DNA of 64,000 bases from Saccharospirillum sp. MSK14-1 (GTDB taxonomy: Bacteria > Pseudomonadota > Gammaproteobacteria > Pseudomonadales > Natronospirillaceae): assembly GCF_003054965.1 (NCBI RefSeq), contig NZ_MIES01000033.1, positions 1,240,001 to 1,304,000 on the forward strand. Reading direction: 5' to 3'. The position numbers and the translations under genes were made by a program. The number at the start of each line of letters is the position of its first letter. Within the stretch, counting starts at the first letter, position 1. A model generated the notes under the pieces. That model saw only the letters and a program-made list of their open reading frames with translations, had not been told where the DNA came from and ran no database searches. Of the stretch, positions 19,418-27,977 are shown one piece after another.

Positions 19418-20797
19418 ATGACTCATGTTGAGCACGACGTTGACGCCTTAAAAGACTGGGACAAAACTCACGTCTGGCATCACCTGACCCCGGGCCAGTC
19501 AGCGGCCGCTGGCTTGCCTATGTTCGTGCGCGGCGAAGGGTTGCGCCTGTGGGACAGCGAGGGCAATGAATATCTGGACGCCTCCGCCGGTGGCGTCTGG
19601 GTCACCAATGTGGGTTATGGCCGGACTGAAATTGCGGAAGCGGTCTACCGACAACTGACCGAGCTGAATTACTTTGCCGGTTCCATGGCCAGTAAACCGG
19701 CCGCGGCTTTTGCTGAAAAACTGATCAGCAAAATGCCGGGTATGAGCCGGGTGTATTATTCCAGTTCGGGTTCGGAAGCGAACGAAAAAGCGTTCAAGAT
19801 GGTGCGCCAGATAGCGCACAAACATCATGGCGGCAAAAAGCACAAAATTCTCTACCGCGATCGCGACTATCACGGCACCACCATCGCCGCCTTAAGTGCC
19901 ACCGGCCAGAGTGAACGTCGCGATCACTTCGGACCCTTTGTCCCCGGTTTTGTCGAGTTCCCGCACTGTTGTGAATACCGCAACCAGTTTGGTGAGCAGG
20001 ATGACTATGGTGAGCGTGCTGCGGCTGCCATGGAAGCAGTGATCGTGCGAGAAGGCCCCGACACCGTGGGCGCTGTGATCATTGAACCGATCACCGCCGG
20101 CGGCGGCGTTATTCCGCCACCGGCGGGTTACCTCAAACGCGTTCGCGAGATTTGTGACCAGTACAAGGTGCTGCTGATCATCGATGAAGTGGTCTGTGGT
20201 CTTGGCCGCACCGGTGCCTGGTTTGGTTACCAGCATTACGACATCACGCCGGACATTGTCACCATGGCCAAGGGCGTCGCCTCCGGTTACGCCGCCATTT
20301 CCTGCACCGTGACCACCGAACGCCTTTATCAGCTGTTGCAGGAAGGCCCGAACGATGACCTCGGTTACTTCCGCGATATATCCACCTTTGGCGGTTGCTT
20401 ATCGTCTCAGGCGGCCGCTCTGGCTAATCTGGAGATCATCGAACGTGAGGCGCTGGTTGACAACAGCGCGCGCCAGGGTGAACGGTTGCTGGCTGGCCTG
20501 AAGCGTCTGGCGCAGAAACATCCGCTGATCGGCGATGTCCGCGGCAAAGGGCTCTTTGCTGGCCTGGAACTGGTGCTCGACCGCGACACCAAACTGCCGG
20601 TCCCAGAAACCGTGCCCATGGCCATCGTCGGCCGCTGCAAACAACTGGGCCTGCTTATTGGCCGCACCAATCGCAGCCTGACGGGTTTTAACAACACCCT
20701 GAATTTCAGCCCGGCGCTGACGGCCACCGATGACGACATCGACACCCTGCTGCGCATCCTGGATCAAGCACTGACGGAAGTCGGTGATACCTTGTGA
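19418..20797 (+). CDS. class III aminotransferase, candidate taurine aminotransferase
   Basis: A 459-residue PLP enzyme. SSSGSEANEKAFKM binds the cofactor phosphate, IIDEVVCGLGRTG carries the cofactor Asp, and MAKG places the Schiff-base lysine at Lys285. The overall layout matches omega-amino-acid transaminases such as taurine:pyruvate, taurine:2-oxoglutarate and beta-alanine:pyruvate enzymes. It ends the likely operon regulator-exporter-reductase-transaminase, so taurine to sulfoacetaldehyde is the most economical reading. AAGGAG lies 8 bp before the ATG. The amino acceptor cannot be decided from sequence. Confidence 0.8.
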   Translation: MTHVEHDVDALKDWDKTHVWHHLTPGQSAAAGLPMFVRGEGLRLWDSEGNEYLDASAGGVWVTNVGYGRTEIAEAVYRQLTELNYFAGSMASKPAAAFAEKLISKMPGMSRVYYSSSGSEANEKAFKMVRQIAHKHHGGKKHKILYRDRDYHGTTIAALSATGQSERRDHFGPFVPGFVEFPHCCEYRNQFGEQDDYGERAAAAMEAVIVREGPDTVGAVIIEPITAGGGVIPPPAGYLKRVREICDQYKVLLIIDEVVCGLGRTGAWFGYQHYDITPDIVTMAKGVASGYAAISCTVTTERLYQLLQEGPNDDLGYFRDISTFGGCLSSQAAALANLEIIEREALVDNSARQGERLLAGLKRLAQKHPLIGDVRGKGLFAGLELVLDRDTKLPVPETVPMAIVGRCKQLGLLIGRTNRSLTGFNNTLNFSPALTATDDDIDTLLRILDQALTEVGDTL

Positions 20798-20886
20798 CTT
20801 TTGGCATCGGCAAGGACGCCGTCATAACATTGCAATGACCGCCCGCATTGGGCAATCTCGCCGGTTTAGCATCGTCGGAAACCTGC

Positions 20887-22320
20887 ATGTCACACTCCAC
20901 CGTCGCTTTGTATCGTTCCATCTGTCTGGCTGCATTGTGCAGCCTCTTATTAACCGCCTGCAGTTCCATGCCCAAAGGGCTATCCGCAACTGGCCCGGTC
21001 CGGGCGGCGGATGATGTTGATTTCTTTTACGACCAGACGTATCGCGAAGGCGATGGTGATGAAGTGATCAACCAGGAAGTCATGGATGAGATTCTGGCCA
21101 TGATCGACAGCGCCGAAACCCTGGTGGTGCTGGATATGTTTCTGTACAACGATTTCGCCGGTGACACGGCGTTCCGCCCATTATCGGATGAATTGACTGC
21201 GGCCTTAATTCGCGCCAAAGAACGTCACCCAGACATGCCGGTGGTGCTGATCACCGACCCATTCAATACCATCTACGGCGGCATGGAATCGCCCTACTTT
21301 GATCGCCTGGAAGCGGCAGGCGTGGACGTGGTGATCACCAACCTGGCCAAATTGCCCGCCTCCAACCGCACCTGGACAACCTTGTGGACTGTCTGCTGTC
21401 GGTTCCTTGGCAACAGCACCCGAGGCGGCTGGCTGCCCAACCCGGTCGGCCCTGGGAAGGTCACATTGCGTTCGTATCTGCATTTGCTGAACTTCCGCGC
21501 CAACCACCGCAAAACGCTGGTGGTGAACAACGGCAGCGAATGGCATGCGCTGGTGACTTCAATGAACCCGCACGATGCCAGCAGCCGTCACGACAACAAC
21601 GCCGTCACCTTCACCGGCCCGGCTGCTCTGGACCTTTTGCAGACCGAACGGGCCGCGGCGTTAATGTCCGGTTATGACGCTGCAGAGTTCTGGCCCGAGG
21701 CACCCACATCGTCTGAGCTGAATGACGACGCCGATTTCAGACTTCAGGTCCTGACCGAAGGCGCGATTGAGACCGGATTGCTGACGATGATTGATTCATC
21801 TGAGGCGGGCGATCGAATTGATCTGGAAATGTTTTATTTGGCGTCACGCCCAGTGATCAAAGCGCTGATCCGCGCGCACGAACGTGGGGTCGAATTGCGC
21901 GTCATGCTCGACCCCAATCGTGATGCTTTCGGTCGCGAGAAAAACGGCATTCCCAATCGCCAGGCCGCCTGGGATTTGCATGAAGAAGGCATCACCGTGC
22001 GCTGGTGTGCCACCGAGGGTGAGCAATGTCATCGCAAATGGATTCGTCTGGATCGCGCTAACGGGGAAACCCAGGTCATCGCCGGGTCTGCCAATTTCAC
22101 ACGCCGCAACCTGCACAACCTCAATATGGAAACCAGCGTATTACTGACTGTGCGTTCCGATCATCCGGAAGTGATTGCCATGCGCGACGATTTTGATCGG
22201 TCCTGGAGCAACCCGGACGACACCGTCTTCAGCCTTGATTACGCAGAGTTCTCCGATCACAGCCGCTGGCGTTATGGGATGTACCGCTTTATGGAAGCAA
22301 CGGGCATGTCGACGTTTTAA
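20887..22320 (+). CDS. phospholipase D-like lipoprotein
   Basis: A 477-residue protein starting with a lipoprotein signal (LCSLLLTACSS), so it is probably membrane-anchored in the envelope. Two PLD half-motifs are present: HRKTLVVN in the first half and HRKWIRLD with GSANFTRRN in the second. The Asp of the first HxK-x4-D motif is Asn here. The family includes cardiolipin synthases, phospholipases D and secreted nucleases; the substrate is open. The ATG at 20887 is chosen because it starts the signal peptide, although its ribosome site is weak. A strong terminator follows. Confidence 0.82.
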   Translation: MSHSTVALYRSICLAALCSLLLTACSSMPKGLSATGPVRAADDVDFFYDQTYREGDGDEVINQEVMDEILAMIDSAETLVVLDMFLYNDFAGDTAFRPLSDELTAALIRAKERHPDMPVVLITDPFNTIYGGMESPYFDRLEAAGVDVVITNLAKLPASNRTWTTLWTVCCRFLGNSTRGGWLPNPVGPGKVTLRSYLHLLNFRANHRKTLVVNNGSEWHALVTSMNPHDASSRHDNNAVTFTGPAALDLLQTERAAALMSGYDAAEFWPEAPTSSELNDDADFRLQVLTEGAIETGLLTMIDSSEAGDRIDLEMFYLASRPVIKALIRAHERGVELRVMLDPNRDAFGREKNGIPNRQAAWDLHEEGITVRWCATEGEQCHRKWIRLDRANGETQVIAGSANFTRRNLHNLNMETSVLLTVRSDHPEVIAMRDDFDRSWSNPDDTVFSLDYAEFSDHSRWRYGMYRFMEATGMSTF

Positions 22321-22324
22321 TCTT

Positions 22325-22352
22325 AAAAAAGCAGCCCTCGGGCTGCTTTTTT
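22325..22352. terminator. bidirectional rho-independent terminator
   Basis: GCAGCC-CTCG-GGCTGC hairpin with flanking A-run and T-run, between convergent genes. Confidence 0.93.
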
Positions 22353-22372
22353 ATGGAGAACGGACACCATAG

Positions 22373-22891
22373 TCAGTCGTTCACCTGTGCACATGGGTTA
22401 CCTTTGCTTTCCAGTCGCCACCAGGATCGCCATCGTGGTTGGGGTTGCAAAATAAAACCGCCACTGGCGTCTAATCCACTGCGAACCACCATATCGGCGC
22501 TGATCCCCGGCTGATAAGCGACCAAATAATCATCGCTGACGACCTCCTCAACCCGGAGTAAATGCTGCGACACAGCGAGCGAATACACATCAATCACGAC
22601 ATCTGCCGCCGTACCAATGCCCAGTGATTGTCCGGCGAAACTACCGGCGACCAACGATACTTCCGCTTCGCATAACTGACCAGCGGCGTTACGTGTGCGG
22701 TAATAGCCATCGCCTTTCAAGCCTTTTAGTTGGAATAAAACCCCTATTCTGGGCTGGTGAATCACTAATTGACCTATTGGAGATTGAATCCGACGATCAC
22801 CCGATTCTGCAAAAGCCTGGTTACCTGGTTCGAACAAACAGAACAACCAAACAGCCAACCACCAGAGAAAAACGCAACGATTAAGCAACAT
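22373..22891 (-). CDS. hypothetical secreted protein
   Basis: A 172-residue protein with a clear signal peptide (hydrophobic CVFLWWLAVWLFCLF, cleavage near NQAFAES). The mature part looks beta-rich and has two cysteines (in QLCEAE and NPCAQ) that could form a disulfide. No family was recognised. It follows the DUF805 gene with an 11-bp overlap, so the two are cotranscribed. Confidence 0.65.
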   Translation of the reverse strand: MLLNRCVFLWWLAVWLFCLFEPGNQAFAESGDRRIQSPIGQLVIHQPRIGVLFQLKGLKGDGYYRTRNAAGQLCEAEVSLVAGSFAGQSLGIGTAADVVIDVYSLAVSQHLLRVEEVVSDDYLVAYQPGISADMVVRSGLDASGGFILQPQPRWRSWWRLESKGNPCAQVND

Positions 22892-23219
22892 GGTCAGCCT
22901 CCTCGACAGAACCTTCGCCGCTGGGCAACGTCAGCAGTGCCACTAAAAAGACCATGCCAAGGGGCACTAACACAATGAACAGCCAGTGCAGCGCCCAACC
23001 GGTATCGCGTAAACGACGCACGACGGCGGCCATAAACGGTATACAGATAAACAGTCTGTAAGCGATCTCCAACCAGGCTCGAATCGGAGTTTTCAGCTCT
23101 AACATCAACAGCAGCAGGCTGATCAGGCAGTGCACGGCCATAAAGGCCCAAAACTGGCCTCGATCACACAGGCCTTTAAAATTAAAACCCTGACGTATGA
23201 CATGTACATAACTCGACAT
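22881..23219 (-). CDS. DUF805 family inner-membrane protein
   Basis: A 112-residue protein with three or four membrane helices. The DUF805 pattern is clear: FNFKGLCDRGQFWAF at the N terminus and VVRRLRDTGWALHWL in the middle. The ATG at 23219 has AGAAGGA 9 bp upstream and gives the usual family length; a longer frame to 23309 lacks support. Function is unknown in the family. A tandem 22-bp repeat lies 73 bp upstream, between it and the divergent AraC gene. Confidence 0.85.
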   Translation of the reverse strand: MSSYVHVIRQGFNFKGLCDRGQFWAFMAVHCLISLLLLMLELKTPIRAWLEIAYRLFICIPFMAAVVRRLRDTGWALHWLFIVLVPLGMVFLVALLTLPSGEGSVEEADHVA

Positions 23220-23292
23220 AGACGAATCCTTCTGGCGCAATAAAGATCGCTTTAGACTGTCAGACATTCGCTTGTCAGGCGTTCTATTACCC

Positions 23293-23336
23293 GATTTAGG
23301 ACGTACCACATCCTGATTTAGTCCAGACTACATCCT
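23293..23336. promoter_or_regulatory. tandem 22-bp direct repeat, AraC operator candidate
   Basis: Two abutting 22-bp units (23293-23314 and 23315-23336) share GATTTAG at the left and ACATCCT at the right, with 16 matches overall. Two helical turns per unit is the spacing at which AraC-family proteins bind adjacent direct half-sites. The element lies in the 140-bp space between a divergent DUF805 gene and an AraC-type gene whose ATG is 23 bp away. Confidence 0.65.
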
Positions 23337-23359
23337 GCGGTTACACCAAGAGTTTGTTC

Positions 23360-24409
23360 ATGTTGTCAATTCCGTTGCCCTTTGTTGTATCCCTGTTGCA
23401 AATTGTCATGGCCATCAGTTTGTTGCTACGACAAGCGCCGCGCTCCTCTTGGGGGGCGTACTTTATGCTCGCCGGTGCGGCCACTACGGCCATTGTCGGC
23501 TTACGGTGGCAATTGGACTGGCCCCTACTGCGCGTGCTGCAACCCATTATGGCCACCTCGTTACCGATTCTGGCCTGGTTGATGGTTGTGCATGCGCAGG
23601 GACGTCAATCACAGCTGCTATGGCATAGCGTGGCACCCGTTCTGATCGCCTTGAGCAGCCTGACTGGCCGCTGGTGGTCGCCACCGTTGGATATCATGCT
23701 AACGGTGTTATATCTCAGTTACGGTCTGGCCTTGTGGCGAACGTCAACCCATCGTGCAAATCCACCGGAAAATGTACCGCTCAGTGCTTGGCGACAAGCT
23801 CGGCTGGCAATACGAGTAGCGGGCAGCATGTTGTTATTCTCAGCGCTGATCGACGGCGCCATATCGCTGGACTTTATAGCCTGGGAAGGGGTGCATGCCT
23901 TGATGATTTTAACCTTCGCGCATGCCGCCTTTATTCCTGTACTCGCCTTCGCGGTGGTCTGGTTGAGTCTGCACACAGAGACAATGGGTGGCATTACCAC
24001 TGACGCCGGAGACATCCCGCTTTCGGCAAAAAACGAAACGGCGATGGATGACGCCAACGCTGAGATCATCATGAAGCAGGTAGAGCGCACCTTGATGGAC
24101 CATCGCCTGCATCTGGAACATCAATTAACGCTTGCTCGACTGGCGCGAAAATCGGGCATTCCCAGCCGCCTGATTTCAACAGCCGTAAATCGTGTTCACC
24201 AGCAAAATATATCGCAGTGGGTTAATCGCTTTCGAATTGAACACGCCAAGCAATTGCTAACCACGACACAATGGCCGATTACCGAAATTTTCCTGGAATC
24301 TGGCTTTCAAACAAAATCCAACTTTCATCGCGAGTTCTCTCGATTAGTTGGGAGTACACCGACGGCTTATCGTGAAAGCATGCTCAACGCGGATAAAAGA
24401 GCGAACTAA
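23360..24409 (+). CDS. AraC-family regulator with membrane-spanning N-terminal domain
   Basis: A 349-residue protein. The first 200 residues hold about seven hydrophobic helices (for example LPFVVSLLQIVMAISLLL at the start and FIPVLAFAVVWLSL at the end). The last 100 residues form an AraC-type DNA-binding domain (LTLARLARKSGIPSRLISTAVN and ITEIFLESGFQTKSNFHREF). Such membrane-tethered regulators are thought to sense envelope or lipid signals. AAGAG lies 7 bp before the ATG at 23360. The tandem repeat upstream is its likely binding site and would make it autoregulated. Confidence 0.85.
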   Translation: MLSIPLPFVVSLLQIVMAISLLLRQAPRSSWGAYFMLAGAATTAIVGLRWQLDWPLLRVLQPIMATSLPILAWLMVVHAQGRQSQLLWHSVAPVLIALSSLTGRWWSPPLDIMLTVLYLSYGLALWRTSTHRANPPENVPLSAWRQARLAIRVAGSMLLFSALIDGAISLDFIAWEGVHALMILTFAHAAFIPVLAFAVVWLSLHTETMGGITTDAGDIPLSAKNETAMDDANAEIIMKQVERTLMDHRLHLEHQLTLARLARKSGIPSRLISTAVNRVHQQNISQWVNRFRIEHAKQLLTTTQWPITEIFLESGFQTKSNFHREFSRLVGSTPTAYRESMLNADKRAN

Positions 24410-24421
24410 GGCGGCATCTGT

Positions 24422-26248
24422 TTAATCTGGACGCGCTGAAGATTCATTTGGATTAGTAACACTCTCACCCTGACGCAACTGGGTTCGCCACAGATCTGCA
24501 TAGACGCCTTGCTGTGCCAGCAACTGCTGATGCGAACCCTGCTCGACCACCTGACCATCTCGCAAAACAACGATGCGATCAGCATCGATAACGGTCGACA
24601 GTCGATGTGCGATGACAATGGACGTACGGTTGCGTGATACCTCATTCATGGCGCTCAAAATGGCTTGCTCAGCGTGCGAGTCGAGCGCCGACGTCGCTTC
24701 ATCAAACAACAGAATGGGCGGGTTTTTCAGCAATACCCGGGCAATGGCAATGCGTTGTTTTTCGCCGCCAGAAACCTTCAATCCTCGCTCGCCGACGCGA
24801 GTATCGGCGCCATCGGGCAGATGAGCGATAAAGTCATCCAAATGCGCCATGCGGATGGCGCGCCAAACGTCGTCATCGCTGGCGTCGGGTCGTCCGTAGC
24901 GAACGTTATTTAAGAGCGTGTCGTTGAACAGCACAGTGTCCTGCGGCACTACACCAATGGCAGCCCGCAGACTGGCCTGAGTGACGGCAGATATCGGCTG
25001 ACCATCAATGCGAACTTCACCGGATTGCGGGTCATAGAAACGAAACAGCAGACGGCCAATAGTCGATTTACCCGCACCACTGCCACCGACCAAAGCAACT
25101 TTCTGACCCGCTTCGATACGCAAATTCAAGCCTTGTAAAATGACGCGCTCCGGGTGATAACCAAAGGTCACCGCATCGAATTCGATCGTGCCCTGTTGTA
25201 CGTCCAGGGCTTTGGCATCGCTGGCATCGCGAATGCGCAACGGCCGCTTCAACAGACCGAATAGATTTTCAATATCGGTCAGAGCGCGGCGAATTTCGCG
25301 ATAAACGAATCCGAGAAAATTCAGCGGAATAAACAGCTGTATGACGTAGGCATTAACCATCACCAAGTCCCCCAGGGTGATTTCTCCGGCAACCACGTCA
25401 CCGGCTGCTAGCCACATCATCCAGGTCAGGGCGGCGGAAACGATCAAAGCCTGGCCGGTGTTTAGCATCAACAACGACATGCGATTTTTCAGTCGAGCGT
25501 TTTCCCAATCAGCCAAATTGCGATCATAGTGTTGCGCTTCCCACGCTTCATTGCCGAAATACTTCACGGTTTCGTAGTTGAGCAGTGAGTCGATGGCGCG
25601 TGTATTCGCCTGGCTGTCCAGCGTGTTCGCTTCACGCACATAACGGTTGCGCCACTCGGTCGTGGCAATGGTAAAGCCAACGTAGATCAACACCGAAAAC
25701 AGTGTGATCAGGGCAAACCAGACATCAAAATTCAGAATTAATATGCCCGCGACCAGAGCCAGCTCCAGCAACGTCGGTACGATATTGAAGACCAGAAACC
25801 GCAGCAGAAAATGCACGCCGTTAGTGCCACGTTCGATATCACGACTGAGGCCGCCCGTCTGGCGTGATAAATGAAAATCCAATTCCAGCTTGTGCAAATG
25901 CTCGAACACTTCCAGCGATGCCTGACGCATAGCGCGTTCCGTAACGCGGGAAAACACCGCATCGCGCAATTCACCAAAAGCCACCGAGGTAAACCGGAAA
26001 AAGCCATAGGCCAGCAAAAACGCGACCGGTATGGCCAGCATCTGAGCGCTGTCGTTATCCAGACCATCGACGATATGCTTAAGTGCCCAAGGCATGGCAA
26101 CGGTGACGCCTTTGGCCGCGACAAGAAAGATCAGTGCAACCAATACCCGACCGCGCCACGCCCACAGATATGGCCAGAGCGAACGAGCGATAAACCCCAA
26201 GTCCAGTTGGTTCAGTGGTTTGCTGGCATTCGATCGATCGCGCTTCAT
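24422..26248 (-). CDS. ABC exporter, Atm1/HMT1 family (fused permease-ATPase)
   Basis: A 608-residue half-transporter. Six membrane helices (about residues 25-320) precede the ATPase domain with Walker A GGSGAGKST, signature VSGGEKQRIAIAR and Walker B ILLFDEATSALD. NYETVKYFGNE in the permease domain is characteristic of the Atm1/ABCB7 group, which exports glutathione-linked or sulfur-containing compounds, or metal conjugates. The ATG at 26248 has GGAG 7 bp upstream and overlaps the truC stop by 4 bp (ATGA). An open extension to 26581 lies inside truC and is not supported. Confidence 0.9.
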   Translation of the reverse strand: MKRDRSNASKPLNQLDLGFIARSLWPYLWAWRGRVLVALIFLVAAKGVTVAMPWALKHIVDGLDNDSAQMLAIPVAFLLAYGFFRFTSVAFGELRDAVFSRVTERAMRQASLEVFEHLHKLELDFHLSRQTGGLSRDIERGTNGVHFLLRFLVFNIVPTLLELALVAGILILNFDVWFALITLFSVLIYVGFTIATTEWRNRYVREANTLDSQANTRAIDSLLNYETVKYFGNEAWEAQHYDRNLADWENARLKNRMSLLMLNTGQALIVSAALTWMMWLAAGDVVAGEITLGDLVMVNAYVIQLFIPLNFLGFVYREIRRALTDIENLFGLLKRPLRIRDASDAKALDVQQGTIEFDAVTFGYHPERVILQGLNLRIEAGQKVALVGGSGAGKSTIGRLLFRFYDPQSGEVRIDGQPISAVTQASLRAAIGVVPQDTVLFNDTLLNNVRYGRPDASDDDVWRAIRMAHLDDFIAHLPDGADTRVGERGLKVSGGEKQRIAIARVLLKNPPILLFDEATSALDSHAEQAILSAMNEVSRNRTSIVIAHRLSTVIDADRIVVLRDGQVVEQGSHQQLLAQQGVYADLWRTQLRQGESVTNPNESSARPD

Positions 26249-27048
26249 AAATGCTCCGTTCCGCGCTGATCCGAATCCATCGCAACCGAACGCTCCTGAG
26301 TCCAACCGGCCGCCGTCGCGCCTCGCCCAAACCAACCAAAACAGTTGATTGCCGCCTGCCATTGCGGTGACAATCCAGCAGAGATAACGGTATAAACACC
26401 CGAAACTGGATGTTCGAAGCCCAGCTGCATGGCTCGCAACATAAGACTCTCGTAGGGTAAATGCGCTTTGGCCCATCGATTTTGATGGCGGTCGCCGTAA
26501 CGGGTATCCCCCAGAATGGGGTGACGCAGATGCTTCAGATGGCGGCGAATCTGATGTTTGCGCCCGGTATCTGGGCGACATTCCAACAAACTGAATCGCG
26601 CGTGAGGATAGCGACTGACCGGCGTATCCAAGGCACTGATGCCTAACCGGCGAAAATGAGTCCGCGCCGGCTGAGCGCCTTTATCGGCCCTGGCTTGACG
26701 GTCAGCAATGGCGTCCAGCTCTTCTTTTAAGGGGGTGTCGCAATCAATGGCGGAATCGGTAAAGCCTCGTGCAATGGCCCAGTAGGTTTTGCTGACACGG
26801 CGTTCACGAAAGGCGTCGGCTAACTGCCGGGCCACGTCATCGCTGCGGGCAATCAACACCACACCCGAGGTTGGACGATCGAGCCGATGAATGGTATGAA
26901 CTTTAGCGCCTTGCCAATGGCGCTTCACACGGCCTGCCAGGGTGTCGGTTTCGGCTTTATCCAGCCAACTTGGGTGCATCAGCAGTCCGGCCGGTTTATC
27001 GACGGCCAGCAAATACTCATCTTCATAGAGGATGGTCAGTTCAGACAT
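26245..27048 (-). CDS. truC: RluA-family pseudouridine synthase, TruC-like
   Basis: A 267-residue enzyme making pseudouridine, in TruC at position 65 of some tRNAs. HRLDRPTSGVVLIAR carries the catalytic Asp; GRKHQIRRHLKHLRHPILGDTRYG is the second conserved block. The absence of an S4 domain and the length fit TruC. The last 35 residues after the fold look unconserved. The ATG at 27048 overlaps the small upstream gene by 8 bp, and its own stop overlaps the ABC exporter start. Confidence 0.85.
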   Translation of the reverse strand: MSELTILYEDEYLLAVDKPAGLLMHPSWLDKAETDTLAGRVKRHWQGAKVHTIHRLDRPTSGVVLIARSDDVARQLADAFRERRVSKTYWAIARGFTDSAIDCDTPLKEELDAIADRQARADKGAQPARTHFRRLGISALDTPVSRYPHARFSLLECRPDTGRKHQIRRHLKHLRHPILGDTRYGDRHQNRWAKAHLPYESLMLRAMQLGFEHPVSGVYTVISAGLSPQWQAAINCFGWFGRGATAAGWTQERSVAMDSDQRGTEHL

Positions 27049-27262
27049 CCTCGTCCTCGTCCGCCAATTCTGTACGTACTGTGGCTCCGCAGGTCGCACA
27101 TTGGCCTTCAATGTAGACGCGGCCGTTCAGTTCGTACTCTCGCGGTTCGACCATCCCTAAATCCAGAGCCTGACAATCGTTACACCAGGTATTTTCCAGA
27201 AAAGCCTGCTGTTCTTCGGGGTCTCGTTGATAAAAATCACGCTCAATCGGCTCGCCGCTCAT
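27041..27262 (-). CDS. small CxxC-CxxC protein upstream of truC
   Basis: A 73-residue acidic protein with two Cys pairs, WCNDCQ and GQCATCG, spaced as in a one-zinc ribbon. The C terminus is DEDEDV. Function is unknown. GGAG precedes the ATG at 27262. It is the first gene of a translationally linked row with truC and the Atm1-type exporter (overlaps of 8 and 4 bp), suggesting a link to RNA modification or simple cotranscription. Confidence 0.75.
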   Translation of the reverse strand: MSGEPIERDFYQRDPEEQQAFLENTWCNDCQALDLGMVEPREYELNGRVYIEGQCATCGATVRTELADEDEDV

Positions 27263-27390
27263 GCTGTCTCCGCTGTGGTTGAAGTGACTGCTTAAAAGGG
27301 GCGGCATTATAGCGACCGGACCCCGCAGCTGTCGCGGATGCCGAGACAGACAGCTATAATGCGCGCCCATTTTGACCATGCCGGACTGCC

Positions 27391-27966
27391 ATGCAATTGC
27401 CCAGTTTTCTTGCCTTCGAAGTCACCGACGAAGAACAGGGGTACCCCTATGCCGTTGCCTGGACGCTACCCAGCGGCCAGTACAAGGCTGTTTTGCTGCA
27501 ACCTGAAGACGACTGGCTCATCGATTGGGACAGCGGCCAGCTCGCGGCCGGTGCACCACCGTTGGAAGATCTGCGCGAGCGCGGCGAAACCGTCCTCGAT
27601 GTTTTGAAAGAGTGGGCTAATGACTTCGAACAGGGTGAGGTTTACTGCGAGGATCCGGCCATGGCCCAGTACTGCCTGGACCTGATGCACGATGCTTACG
27701 GTCGGGAAATGAGTGTTGAAGTGGTGCCGGCATCGGTTGCCTTCGAAGAATTCGATCCGCTGGATGTGGAAGATCAGCGCCGATTCATTATGGAAACCGA
27801 AGACTTAACAGCGATTCACGCTGAAGACGTCGCCCGTACCTTTGTGCATCTGTACGCGCGCATTCATGGCATCAGCGCTGAAGACATTGAACCGGAGATG
27901 CTGGTTCAGCCCGCCGATGATGGCGAGCTGGACGACGAAGATGCCGACGGCCGCGCTGAAGGCTAA
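27391..27966 (+). CDS. conserved hypothetical, possible degenerate DnaQ/RNase H-fold exonuclease
   Basis: A 191-residue acidic protein. FLAFEVTDEEQGYPYAVAW, then LPSGQYKAVLLQPEDDW, resembles the opening of a family of short DEDD exonucleases (F-DFE...SYPIE-AW-LPDG...LI-P). VYCEDPAMAQYCLDLMHDAYG fits the second motif and AIHAEDVARTF the third. The first Asp is Ala here, so catalysis is doubtful. This relationship was judged by eye and is inference. It stands alone, divergent from the truC operon and convergent with hda. Confidence 0.55.
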   Translation: MQLPSFLAFEVTDEEQGYPYAVAWTLPSGQYKAVLLQPEDDWLIDWDSGQLAAGAPPLEDLRERGETVLDVLKEWANDFEQGEVYCEDPAMAQYCLDLMHDAYGREMSVEVVPASVAFEEFDPLDVEDQRRFIMETEDLTAIHAEDVARTFVHLYARIHGISAEDIEPEMLVQPADDGELDDEDADGRAEG

Positions 27967-27977
27967 ACAAACAGTCG

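Noticed and set aside
26249-26581. Open extension of the ABC exporter frame
   Set aside because: It lies inside truC on the same strand in another frame; GGAG and the ATGA overlap mark 26248 as the start.
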